From the NCBI RefSeq assembly GCF_001467615.1, contig NZ_LNYA01000023.1, forward strand, positions 1 through 64,000: DNA of 64,000 bases, read 5' to 3'. Under the pieces are notes generated by a model that was not told the DNA's origin, made no database searches, and saw only the letters and a list, made by a program, of their open reading frames with translations. Origin of the DNA: Legionella erythra (GTDB lineage Bacteria > Pseudomonadota > Gammaproteobacteria > Legionellales > Legionellaceae). How positions within the stretch are numbered: the stretch's first letter is position 1; each line of letters begins with the position of its first letter. Positions 28,583 through 35,858 of the stretch are shown in pieces. A program made the translations under genes and the position numbers.

Positions 28583-30784
28583 TTAAATTCCGGGGCTAGC
28601 CTCTGGCTCTTCGCCGGGCGCTCCTGACGAGTTAGCTGCGGACGCGCCACTAAAAAAGCCCATCCTGGTTCTTACTGAGGGATAGGCGAGGGCGGCAAGG
28701 CTCATCAGCGCACCAAGAGGCGATAGGTCGTCATCTTCCGAAAGGGTCTCCTCTTCATCCGAAGATGCCTTGTCAAGATTATAGCGGCTGAATAGATTGG
28801 TAACCGCCTCGGCAACACTGTCCTGAGCTTCCTGCTGGATGTGAAGAGAATTGTTTTTTTTGAGATTGCGCATACAGTCAGCAAGATCATCCCACATGAT
28901 TTCCACGTCATGAAGGTACTGCTTTAAAAACTCAACTTTATCAGCCAGCTCTGCGTCTGACAGGTCATTAAGACGAAACAATTCAGACAGATCATTTAAA
29001 TTGCCATGAAAATGTTTAACCATGTCCATCCGGGCCCGGGGCTTCAACGGTTTGAAAAATTGCATTGCACAGTGTATGCACTGGCTATAAGCCTGTTGAA
29101 TCGCTTCATCCTGCATCAAATCGGCTGGCAATGGCTCATTCATTAAAAGGGTAATGGCGCTGATGGAGTAGTTAACCTGTTGTCCTAAAGGACCCAAATC
29201 GCGATTGAACAGTAGATCGTTGGCGAGGATTTGATAATACGCGATGGCCGCGCTGATTTTTTTTTGTTCATTAGCAGGCAGTTCCTCGCTGGCAATATAA
29301 CGGCGCAGGGCATTTTTCAAGCCAAAATAAAACGAACTGGACAACGTCGTTTTTTGAGGGCAAGCCGCCAAAACGCGTTGCAATGGATGTTCGTCCTGCA
29401 TTAACAAGGAGTAAGCCAGCGGCAGGCCATTGGCGCCTGGGATTAGAATGGACGCATCATGATTGATGAGGACAGCAAGGCAATCGGCCAAACCCTGTTC
29501 ATAACAGAAAACAACCGCATTGGTGTATTTCTTTTTATCGATGATGAGAACCTGATTATCGAGGACAAGATCTTCGCCATAAGTAAGAATGAAATCGAGT
29601 AATTCGGCATTATCATCCTTTAAGGCGGCGGCAAGCCTGTTTACATCAAGCAAATAATAAAAATTCTGCAGGAGTTTCGCGGCATCGAACTGTTTCTGTT
29701 CCAATAGATATAAAAAATGCTCCTTACAGGCTTTTTCAAGCTTCACGCTTAAAGTCTGCAGTTTAGTCAGGCATGGAATACTGCTTTGGGGAGCATCTTG
29801 AGGAATAACCAAATCTGCTTCGAGTGAATATTGATTGCAAAGAGCCCATAAATTACCCAGCTCTTTGGTATGTTTCATGACATTCTTCTCGCGCGGCTGG
29901 GCAGAAAGAGCGATGAACTGTCTGGCTAAGGCATCAACCTGTCTCTCAATGCCCTGTAGTGGGTTGTTTGTTTGCCGCCGTGAGGTATTACTGCTTTTGT
30001 TTCTTACACGTGCTGCGTCACGTCTTGAAGTGTCTTCCCGTTGGGTATTGAGGCTCAAGGAAGATTGTGGCTCGGTTGTCGATGTGTCAACAGGCGCCTC
30101 CGTCGACATCGCAGGGGTTTGAATGGTTATGAGCAAACGGGTTAAAAAAGCGTGCTTGTGGGTATAGTGATTGTGCGATGTCAGGATTGATAAATTTTCA
30201 GCAAGCTTGATGAAATTTTTCATTTTGGCGACATACTCGGCCATGTGCGATTCCCTTGTCTCGTACAGGATGCTGCATTGCCTGTCCAAGCGCTGGTATT
30301 CCTGCTCGAGCTGGCTGTAGGTATCCAGGTATTTTTCCCTGATTTCAACAATGACCGCACGCATGGACTTTTCTGCCAGTTCAAGTAATTCCTGACTGAC
30401 TGAAGAAGCATCGATTTCCCGATATTTGTTATTGTCAAGTCTTACGCTGAAATGCGGGCCTGACACCATCTGATCTTTGTGATCATAATACACATGCAGC
30501 CGGTATTCTATTCTGTTTGTGTTGATAAAATCAGCGGTATAATGTAGCTGACTCAAATGCGGATTAGCTCTGGATTCGTTCTCATAAATGCTGACATGGT
30601 GTTTGACCAGGTTAAAACGCGTGCCCAAGCCCATCAAGCTGTAATTCGAGCGAGGGAGCTCGATTAAAAAATAATTTTTTTTATCCAGCGTTTGTTTGAG
30701 TGTAATGGATTCGGCATGTTCAAGATCACGCTTATTTCTTTTTTTTCGAAAAGAAAGGAAATTAAATAATATATTTTTTGGCAT
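28583..30784 (-). CDS. Large orphan protein with ankyrin-like segment, effector candidate
   Basis: 733 residues. I recognise no close family. Visible parts are a basic N-terminus (SFRKKRNKRD), a coiled segment at about 130-200, a Ser/Thr/Arg-rich linker (225-280), and helical pairs at about 358-480 that look like degenerate ankyrin repeats (LAAALKDDNAELLDFILTYG, GLADCLAVLINHDASILIPG). A long helical region follows, then an acidic block (SSDEEETLSEDDD) near the C-terminus. Legionella effectors often combine ankyrin-like helices with a Glu-rich C-terminal signal. The gene is monocistronic with its own promoter. Secretion is inferred only. Confidence 0.6.
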   Translation of the reverse strand: MPKNILFNFLSFRKKRNKRDLEHAESITLKQTLDKKNYFLIELPRSNYSLMGLGTRFNLVKHHVSIYENESRANPHLSQLHYTADFINTNRIEYRLHVYYDHKDQMVSGPHFSVRLDNNKYREIDASSVSQELLELAEKSMRAVIVEIREKYLDTYSQLEQEYQRLDRQCSILYETRESHMAEYVAKMKNFIKLAENLSILTSHNHYTHKHAFLTRLLITIQTPAMSTEAPVDTSTTEPQSSLSLNTQREDTSRRDAARVRNKSSNTSRRQTNNPLQGIERQVDALARQFIALSAQPREKNVMKHTKELGNLWALCNQYSLEADLVIPQDAPQSSIPCLTKLQTLSVKLEKACKEHFLYLLEQKQFDAAKLLQNFYYLLDVNRLAAALKDDNAELLDFILTYGEDLVLDNQVLIIDKKKYTNAVVFCYEQGLADCLAVLINHDASILIPGANGLPLAYSLLMQDEHPLQRVLAACPQKTTLSSSFYFGLKNALRRYIASEELPANEQKKISAAIAYYQILANDLLFNRDLGPLGQQVNYSISAITLLMNEPLPADLMQDEAIQQAYSQCIHCAMQFFKPLKPRARMDMVKHFHGNLNDLSELFRLNDLSDAELADKVEFLKQYLHDVEIMWDDLADCMRNLKKNNSLHIQQEAQDSVAEAVTNLFSRYNLDKASSDEEETLSEDDDLSPLGALMSLAALAYPSVRTRMGFFSGASAANSSGAPGEEPEASPGI

Positions 30785-30816
30785 AGCGAAAACCTTTATG
30801 CGCAGACAAATTATCC

Positions 30817-30845
30817 ATCATATAGTAATGACACATAATGATCAA
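30817..30845 (-). promoter_or_regulatory. Promoter of the large effector candidate
   Basis: On the minus strand, TTGATC (30840-30845) and TATGAT (30817-30822) are separated by 17 bases. The start codon is about 33 bases downstream of the -10. Confidence 0.55.
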
Positions 30846-30898
30846 ATATTGGGCTTAAAAAGAAGCAGGCGGGTCGGGCCCTGGGCCCGACTTGACGA

Positions 30899-31285
30899 TT
30901 AATCCATGGTGGCAGGCGTTGAATTTGGCGTCACATTGGTTTTTACTCCTTTTTTAACCGGGATAATGGGTGCGAGCATACCCCCAGGCGCGATTTGTTT
31001 GAGTTTGATTTGACCGGCACCCGGATTTAAAGTTGAATTGGCGTCTTTGCAGCGTTGCGTATCGCATTTCATTTTGCAATGGCCATTGACACAACCATAA
31101 CAGCCCCAGTCTGGCCAGCAACAGGCCCAGTTACTGCTTTCCGAACTATGCCACTCTCCGCCAGATAATTCGCAGACCCCTTTTAAATCCTCACCACCGC
31201 CACCGCCACTGTTTTGTTTGGCAAGGCTCTGCAGCGGCAGGCAAAGGCTTAGCAGCAGACCTGCCATAAGGAATAAACCTTTCAT
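30899..31285 (-). CDS. Small Cys-rich exported protein of unknown function
   Basis: 128 residues. The signal peptide (LFLMAGLLLSLCLPLQSLA) is followed by a Gly run (GGGGG). A compact segment (38-79) holds eight cysteines (38, 55, 56, 62, 65, 70, 74, 79) with Trp-rich spacing (WACCWPDWGCYGC). The tail is Pro/Thr-rich. The pattern suggests a disulfide-bonded periplasmic or secreted knot; no family is recognised. It has a strong AAGGAGG Shine-Dalgarno and its own promoter, downstream of the flagellar genes on the same strand. Confidence 0.75.
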   Translation of the reverse strand: MKGLFLMAGLLLSLCLPLQSLAKQNSGGGGGEDLKGVCELSGGEWHSSESSNWACCWPDWGCYGCVNGHCKMKCDTQRCKDANSTLNPGAGQIKLKQIAPGGMLAPIIPVKKGVKTNVTPNSTPATMD

Positions 31286-31338
31286 GATATCCTCCTTGAT
31301 TAAGCAATTGGCGAAAGTAATCCATTTCCTTCGCCTAA

Positions 31339-31367
31339 AGCATAGTATTTGTATTAAAAATGATCAA
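31339..31367 (-). promoter_or_regulatory. Promoter of the Cys-rich exported protein
   Basis: TTGATC (31362-31367) and TATGCT (31339-31344) are separated by 17 bases on the minus strand. The -35 region TTGATCATT is the same nine bases as in the promoter of the neighbouring 733-residue gene. Confidence 0.5.
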
Positions 31368-31374
31368 AGAGGCG

Positions 31375-31393
31375 GCAGCAGATTTCCTGCTGC
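31375..31393. terminator. Hairpin after flgN
   Basis: GCAGCAG and CTGCTGC form a 7-bp stem with a 5-base loop, 22 bases past the flgN stop on the minus strand. No immediate T tract is seen. It also lies just upstream of the next promoter. Confidence 0.4.
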
Positions 31394-31415
31394 ATCACGC
31401 TGTCGGTTAGATTAA

Positions 31416-31907
31416 TCAGGCTTTTTGGTGATGACCGGAGTCAGAATCAGGTTTTATATTACCTGAGGCGGTATATACATTGGGAGCCGTGGTCGCGGAT
31501 TGGCCTGTCAGCGCACCAATCATTTCCTGACGGGTAATGATGTTGGTGGTGATAACCTGGCCATTGATGGTATTGTATTCACGGCAAGTGGTTAATTTTT
31601 CAGCCAATGTTTTATTCAGCGATTCAATTTCATCGGCTTCATCTTTACTGAGTTGTTTAAGGTACAATCCAAGCGCTGTCTTGTAATCGGCGGCATTTGC
31701 CTGCGCGCCGATCACTTGAATACGTTGCCTTGCGCTGTCTTCCATAAGGGCGCAAAGCGCTTGCTTTTGGGCTGATATGTCCTCGAGTTCTTCAAATTTT
31801 CGATTGACCAGAATGTCCTTTTCACGGATTAACAGCGAAATCAAAGAATCGAGATGGGTTATTTCCTGCTCCAGCAAAGCTGTCAAATCCGTTCGCACCT
31901 TCGTCAT
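31416..31907 (-). CDS. flgN: Flagellar export chaperone FlgN
   Basis: 163 residues, largely helical and without a signal peptide. It has LTALLEQEITHLDSLISLLI, REKDILVNRKFEELEDISAQK, and a coiled middle. FlgN keeps the hook-filament junction proteins FlgK and FlgL ready for export. The disordered hydrophilic C-terminus fits the family. The flgM gene lies 8 bases upstream, so the two are expressed together from the flgM sigma-28 promoter and perhaps from flgA. Confidence 0.85.
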   Translation of the reverse strand: MTKVRTDLTALLEQEITHLDSLISLLIREKDILVNRKFEELEDISAQKQALCALMEDSARQRIQVIGAQANAADYKTALGLYLKQLSKDEADEIESLNKTLAEKLTTCREYNTINGQVITTNIITRQEMIGALTGQSATTAPNVYTASGNIKPDSDSGHHQKA

Positions 31908-31915
31908 AATAATCC

Positions 31916-32206
31916 TTAAGCCAGTTGAATATCGTCAAACATTTTCTTCGCGATTTTATCACTCGATATTTCGTATCGTCCAGAATGGAGTAATTCCTTA
32001 AGGTATTCGACACGTGCGTTATCCACATCCGGTTCTTTGAGGATAATGTCTTTCAGGGTTGCCAGTTGCTGAGAGGCATCACTTAAGTTCACAGAACTTG
32101 CTTCTGTGGCGACAGATTCACCATCTTTCTGGTTTTGCAAGCGCTGTACGCGGGATTCAGTATCCACTCGCTTGAAGTTACCTGTCTCGTTGATTGAGTT
32201 GACCAT
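31916..32206 (-). CDS. flgM: Anti-sigma-28 factor FlgM
   Basis: 96 residues from the ATG at 32206 (MVNSINETGNFKR). It is chosen because the ATG at 32233 sits 2 bases after the -10 of a sigma-28 promoter and would be at or before the transcript start, whereas 32206 has GAGAG 7 bases upstream. The C-terminal half is the FliA-binding region (LKDIILKEPDVDNARVEYLK, SGRYEISSDKIAKKMFDD). The N-terminal half is polar and probably unfolded. FlgM holds sigma-28 inactive until it is exported through the finished hook. Confidence 0.88.
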   Translation of the reverse strand: MVNSINETGNFKRVDTESRVQRLQNQKDGESVATEASSVNLSDASQQLATLKDIILKEPDVDNARVEYLKELLHSGRYEISSDKIAKKMFDDIQLA

Positions 32207-32235
32207 AGCATTTCTCTCGATTACGCTCTCCATTC

Positions 32236-32262
32236 TTATCGGCTCCTCATGCGAAATCTTTA
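32236..32262 (-). promoter_or_regulatory. Sigma-28 (FliA) promoter of flgM
   Basis: On the minus strand, TAAAGATT (32255-32262), 11 bases, then GCCGATAA (32236-32243). The FliA consensus is TAAAGTTT-N11-GCCGATAA, so only one base differs. It allows FlgM to be made by the very sigma factor it inhibits, as in enteric bacteria. Confidence 0.85.
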
Positions 32263-32329
32263 GTTATTTTCGGTTAATTTTTAACCTTTTTTACATCTTA
32301 CCTTGATAAAACATTGCGCCGCAAGCGTA

Positions 32330-33028
32330 TTACAGGCTGACTTTGACTTCACTTCTACCACTCACACGTCCTTCAACTGTTTTTTTAGAGGTTATGTTCT
32401 TGACCCGAATGACGTCATTTAAGGCCCCGTCATTTAAGGCAACGCCTACCATCGTGATTTTAAAGGATTCGCTTAAAGCCTGAATGCTGACCTGCTCACC
32501 TTTATGAATCAGGATCTGGTTGCCGAGCGAACGCGGTTGTATCGGATTGCCCTGATAGATGGTGTAGGTGGCGACTTGTCCTGTAACTTCAGTTAAATCA
32601 GAAAAGTACCCTTGTTTTAATTGAGCAATATCCATCGGTGCCAGTTGAACGTCTTGCTCGCTAATGACGGTGCCGCGAAGGAGATTACGTTTGGCAACAA
32701 CCACCGGTTTTTCAATGGTGATGCGGGCAGGGATATAAAGTGTCCAGTGATTGTCAATTTCCTGACAGCGAATGCCCATGGTGGTGGAGCCTGTTAAAGC
32801 TGTTTTATAGGGATTAAACACCTCGAGCTTCTCATCAGCGCAGCGTTTCAACTGCAGCCTTGGGTCGATTGATTCCGTGGTGACTTTAACATGGCCTTCA
32901 TATTGCACCGTCAGTTGGTTAAGCAGATAGGTTTCAATATGCTGCTTAAGGACCTCATGGGACTGAGTATCCGCAAACGCCCATGGGGCGCTAAGAAATA
33001 ACAATAAGCCTGCTAAAATCCGTTTCAA
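32330..33028 (-). CDS. flgA: Flagellar P-ring assembly chaperone FlgA
   Basis: 232 residues from a TTG start at 33028 (MKRILAGLLLFLSAPWAFA signal peptide), with AGGAG 8 bases upstream. The ATG at 33082 lies inside the promoter and is rejected. The mature protein ends in an SAF domain (VVAKRNLLRGTVISEQDVQLAP, GNPIQPRSL, and IRVKNITSKKTVEGRV close to the end). FlgA assists FlgI polymerisation into the periplasmic P ring. flgM and flgN follow on the same strand. Confidence 0.9.
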   Translation of the reverse strand: MKRILAGLLLFLSAPWAFADTQSHEVLKQHIETYLLNQLTVQYEGHVKVTTESIDPRLQLKRCADEKLEVFNPYKTALTGSTTMGIRCQEIDNHWTLYIPARITIEKPVVVAKRNLLRGTVISEQDVQLAPMDIAQLKQGYFSDLTEVTGQVATYTIYQGNPIQPRSLGNQILIHKGEQVSIQALSESFKITMVGVALNDGALNDVIRVKNITSKKTVEGRVSGRSEVKVSL

Positions 33029-33065
33029 TCTCAGTACTCCTGACTCAACTCGCTGGGTATGGCCA

Positions 33066-33082
33066 TGCAAAAGCCAAGCCAA
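33066..33082 (-). promoter_or_regulatory. Sigma-54 (RpoN) promoter of flgA
   Basis: On the minus strand TTGGCTTGGCTTTTGCA shows the -24 GG (33079-33080) and -12 GC (33067-33068) separated by exactly 10 bases, with the TTGC element intact. A start about 12 bases on would give a 5' leader of roughly 27 bases before the TTG codon. Confidence 0.75.
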
Positions 33083-33357
33083 GTTTATTATTTATTGAGT
33101 AACAATAACTTAAATTACCTATTGCATACCAATCCAGGATTCTTATCCACTTTGCTACGTTTCGCAACGCCTGGGATCCGGGATCCTAATGGTTGCCCGC
33201 CTGCGCGGGCACGGCAGTGATCCATTATTATGTCTTGCCCACGCAGGCATTCATCCCGCAGGGAGTATGGGCGGGTAAACGCACGGTATGTGTACTTACT
33301 TTATACTCAAGCTTGTATCGCTTATGATATTGGATATTTAACTGACGTGATTAATGA
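33083..33357. other. Intergenic region with REP-like hairpin and diverged repeat
   Basis: No gene is seen between the flgA promoter and the cytochrome gene. It holds GGGATCC twice in tandem (33175-33188), a REP-like hairpin TGCCCGC-CTGC-GCGGGCA (33194-33211), and a diverged copy of the 24-bp repeat of 13.8 kb (CGGTATGTG, then TTTATACTC) at about 33283-33308. A short open frame across it has no ribosome site worth noting. Confidence 0.5.
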
Positions 33358-33756
33358 ATGCGTTTTCTTTCCAGACTCTTATTATTACTACTCTCAACTA
33401 CCCTCTGGGCTGCCAGTCATCATCCGCAGGATTTTCTGAAGGAGGTGAGAGGGCGTTCGGATGAGGGCCGCCAGATTGTCAATCATTACTGTGCCAATTG
33501 CCATGCAACCAAGCCATTGATTGAGTTGGGCGCTCCTAAAATCGGACAAGCGAGTGATTGGGAGCCCCGCCTTAAAGCAGGGCTTGAGCTTTTATTTCAA
33601 CAGGCCGATACAGGTATAAATGCCATGCCGGCACGTGGTGGCTGTTTTGAATGCAGTGATGAGCAGTTAAAACTGGCTATTCTTGCCCTTCTTCCTGAAA
33701 AGGTCATAATAGATCAAAAATTGATCAAAAAGTTTCTTGAAAAAACAAATAGTTAA
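33358..33756 (+). CDS. Cytochrome c5-like monoheme protein
   Basis: 132 residues. A signal peptide (SRLLLLLLSTTLWAAS) is followed by heme motif CANCH (45-49), probable axial Met90 in INAMPARGGC, and the GGCFEC pair (Cys96, Cys99) that forms the extra disulfide of the c5 class. The end helix is DEQLKLAILALLP. It is likely a periplasmic electron carrier feeding a terminal oxidase; the partner is not in the window. Confidence 0.85.
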   Translation: MRFLSRLLLLLLSTTLWAASHHPQDFLKEVRGRSDEGRQIVNHYCANCHATKPLIELGAPKIGQASDWEPRLKAGLELLFQQADTGINAMPARGGCFECSDEQLKLAILALLPEKVIIDQKLIKKFLEKTNS

Positions 33757-33791
33757 AAAAATTTAAAAAAAGCCCTAAACTTATTCACCAG

Positions 33792-33820
33792 CCTCCCGAT
33801 AAAACAAAAAAAGAGGGAGG
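33792..33820 (+). promoter_or_regulatory. Leader hairpin covering the Shine-Dalgarno of the L,D-transpeptidase gene
   Basis: CCTCCC (33792-33797) can pair with GGGAGG (33815-33820), the ribosome site lying 8 bases before the ATG, around a 17-base A-rich loop. Melting of a 6-bp G/C stem would be needed for translation. It could also be coincidence around a strong Shine-Dalgarno. Confidence 0.35.
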
Positions 33821-33828
33821 ATATAACA

Positions 33829-34386
33829 ATGAAAAAGCTTCTGGTTGTGGGTCCCATTTGTGTCCTGGCCGCTGGTTGCGGATCCATGGACAGGTCAACT
33901 GTGGTTGTCGATGATGCGGGTTATACTCATCATACCCTATCGATGGCTGCAGATAGAAAAGGACTGGCTCATTTCCCCGAGACGCGGCCTGCCACGGGCA
34001 AAAAAGTATTCATTTTTGACCCCAAAGCCACGGCCTGGGCGGCCTATGATGCGCAAGGCAACCGGGTAAAAACCGGCAGTGCTTCTGGCGGGAAGGACTT
34101 CTGTGAGGACGTGGGACGTGGTTGCCGCACCGTGACCGGTACTTTCCGGGTTTACTCTAAAAAAGGACCTGAATGTACATCCAGTATTTATCCCATTGAG
34201 ACCGGCGGCGGCGCAAAAATGCCTTATTGCATGCACTTCCATGGCGGTTATTCTATTCATGCCGCTTACGAAGTACCCAACTACAACGCCAGCCATGGTT
34301 GTGTCCGGGTTCTTCCCAGTGCCGCTAAATGGCTAAACGAAAACTTCATTGATGTGGGCACCACCGTTATCGTTAAACCTTACTAG
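33829..34386 (+). CDS. L,D-transpeptidase (YkuD) lipoprotein, possibly EnhA-like
   Basis: 185 residues. The lipobox VLAAGC gives lipidated Cys17. The YkuD domain spans about 58-185, with MHFHGGYSIHAAYE (His144) and catalytic SHGCVRV (Cys158). Such enzymes crosslink peptidoglycan 3-3 or attach lipoproteins to it. In Legionella, the enhanced-entry EnhA proteins belong to this fold, and the size and lipoprotein signal fit, but the assignment to EnhA is tentative. A strong AGGGAGG site precedes the ATG. Confidence 0.85.
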   Translation: MKKLLVVGPICVLAAGCGSMDRSTVVVDDAGYTHHTLSMAADRKGLAHFPETRPATGKKVFIFDPKATAWAAYDAQGNRVKTGSASGGKDFCEDVGRGCRTVTGTFRVYSKKGPECTSSIYPIETGGGAKMPYCMHFHGGYSIHAAYEVPNYNASHGCVRVLPSAAKWLNENFIDVGTTVIVKPY

Positions 34387-34393
34387 CGGAATG

Positions 34394-34424
34394 CAGGTAA
34401 CCTGACCTTGGTGCAGGTTACCTG
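34394..34424. terminator. Hairpin between convergent genes
   Basis: CAGGTAACCTG and CAGGTTACCTG form a perfect 11-bp stem with a 9-base loop. It lies 8 bases after the L,D-transpeptidase stop and ends 1 base before the gatB stop on the other strand. A T-rich run (TTTAG, later TTTTTT) follows on the plus strand. Confidence 0.65.
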
Positions 34425-34425
34425 T

Positions 34426-35856
34426 TTAGAGGTATTTTTTAAGAAGCTGGTTGATTTGTTCGGGATTGGCCTGCCCTTTGGTTTCTTTCATGATTTGCCC
34501 GACAAAAAAGCCCAGTAATTTTTCTTTACCGGCACGGTAGTCAGCGGCTTGCTGCGGGTATTGTTCGACAATGCGTTTAACTTGTTCATCGAGTAGGGGA
34601 TCATCCTTGATGGGTTGATATCCTTCCCGGGTTATAATGTCCTCCACGGTGCCTTGCCCCTGCCATAGATGATTAAAAATGGCTTTAAGCACATTGGCCG
34701 AAAAAGTTTTCTGACTGGCATAATCAAGAAGCGGGGCTAAATGATGGGCTGAAATCCTGGGATTTTCAAACGACTCGTTCGCTTCATTTAACGCGGCAGC
34801 ATAAGTTCCCTTGAGCCAGTTGACGATGGTTTTTTCATCCGCCTGGCTGAGTTGGCGAATTTCTTCAAAATAATGGTAAGTGGCAGGTGCGGCCAACAGG
34901 AATAGAATATCATCCGCATTGAGAAGGCCGGATGCCTGGAGGCTGGCTTTGATCGACGCGGGTAATGGCGGCATTGTCTCAGCAATTGCGGCTAATTGCT
35001 CGTCATGAATAGCAATGGGCAACAAATCAGGATCAGGAAAATAACGGTAATCATTCTCATTTTCCTTGCTGCGTAAAACCTGAGTAGTTTCGGTGCCGGG
35101 ATCAAACAGGCGGGTTTCCTGAATCACCGGTTGTCCACATTCCAGCAAATCCTGATGCCTGGCCTGTTCGTAGGCAATGGCTTTTTCAATAAAACGGAAA
35201 GAATTAAGGTTTTTTAATTCAGTGCGGGTGCCAAGTGCCGTGGAGCCTTGCGGTTTAAGGGACAGGTTGACATCGCAACGAAACGAACCTTCCTGCATAT
35301 TGCCATCACAAATACCCAGAAACCGCACCAGTTGATGCAGGGTTTTAAGGTAATTGACGGCCTCCTCAGCGGAATAGAGACAGGGTGCGGTGACAATTTC
35401 CAACAAGGGGGTGCCGGCGCGGTTTAAATCAACGCCGGTCAACTCAGCATGGGCATCATGAATGGATTTTCCTGCGTCCTCTTCAAGATGCGCCCTGATA
35501 ATGGTAACGCGTTTGGCTGGTGCATTGTCCATATCCACCAGAAGGGAGCCATGGCTGACGATGGGAGACTGAAACTGGCTGATTTGATAGCCTTTGGGCA
35601 AATCAGGATAAAAATAGTTTTTACGCTCAAAATAAGACAGGGAATTAATTTTAGCGCCAATAGCGAGCCCAAACTGGATAGCCATAACCACAGCTTGCTG
35701 GTTAAGCACGGGTAAAACGCCTGGAAGCCCGGCATCAATAAACGACGTTTGAGTATTGGGCTTGCCGCCAAAGGCGCTGGCTGCGCCTGAAAAAAGTTTG
35801 GCCTTTGTTCTTAACTGAACATGTACCTCAAGGCCAATGACCGTATCCCATGCCAT
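34426..35856 (-). CDS. gatB: Asp/Glu-tRNA amidotransferase subunit B
   Basis: 476 residues. It has TVIGLEVHVQLRTKAKLFSG, YFYPDLPKGYQISQ, IIRAHLEEDAGKS, and a C-terminal YqeY-like helical domain (tail LLGFFVGQIMKETKGQANP). It binds and phosphorylates mischarged Glu-tRNA(Gln) or Asp-tRNA(Asn) so that GatA-derived ammonia can amidate it. It lies 2 bases after gatA; the order gatC-gatA-gatB is standard. Confidence 0.96.
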   Translation of the reverse strand: MAWDTVIGLEVHVQLRTKAKLFSGAASAFGGKPNTQTSFIDAGLPGVLPVLNQQAVVMAIQFGLAIGAKINSLSYFERKNYFYPDLPKGYQISQFQSPIVSHGSLLVDMDNAPAKRVTIIRAHLEEDAGKSIHDAHAELTGVDLNRAGTPLLEIVTAPCLYSAEEAVNYLKTLHQLVRFLGICDGNMQEGSFRCDVNLSLKPQGSTALGTRTELKNLNSFRFIEKAIAYEQARHQDLLECGQPVIQETRLFDPGTETTQVLRSKENENDYRYFPDPDLLPIAIHDEQLAAIAETMPPLPASIKASLQASGLLNADDILFLLAAPATYHYFEEIRQLSQADEKTIVNWLKGTYAAALNEANESFENPRISAHHLAPLLDYASQKTFSANVLKAIFNHLWQGQGTVEDIITREGYQPIKDDPLLDEQVKRIVEQYPQQAADYRAGKEKLLGFFVGQIMKETKGQANPEQINQLLKKYL

Positions 35857-35858
35857 GA

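Noticed and set aside
32272-32286. GGTTAA-TTT-TTAACC hairpin followed by T6 on the plus strand, a possible terminator
   Set aside because: No plus-strand gene lies upstream; on the minus strand, where flgA would need it, it is followed by A-rich rather than T-rich sequence.
33230-33439. 69-codon frame running from the REP-like region into the cytochrome gene
   Set aside because: Covers repeat sequence and the cytochrome start in another frame; no supporting signals.
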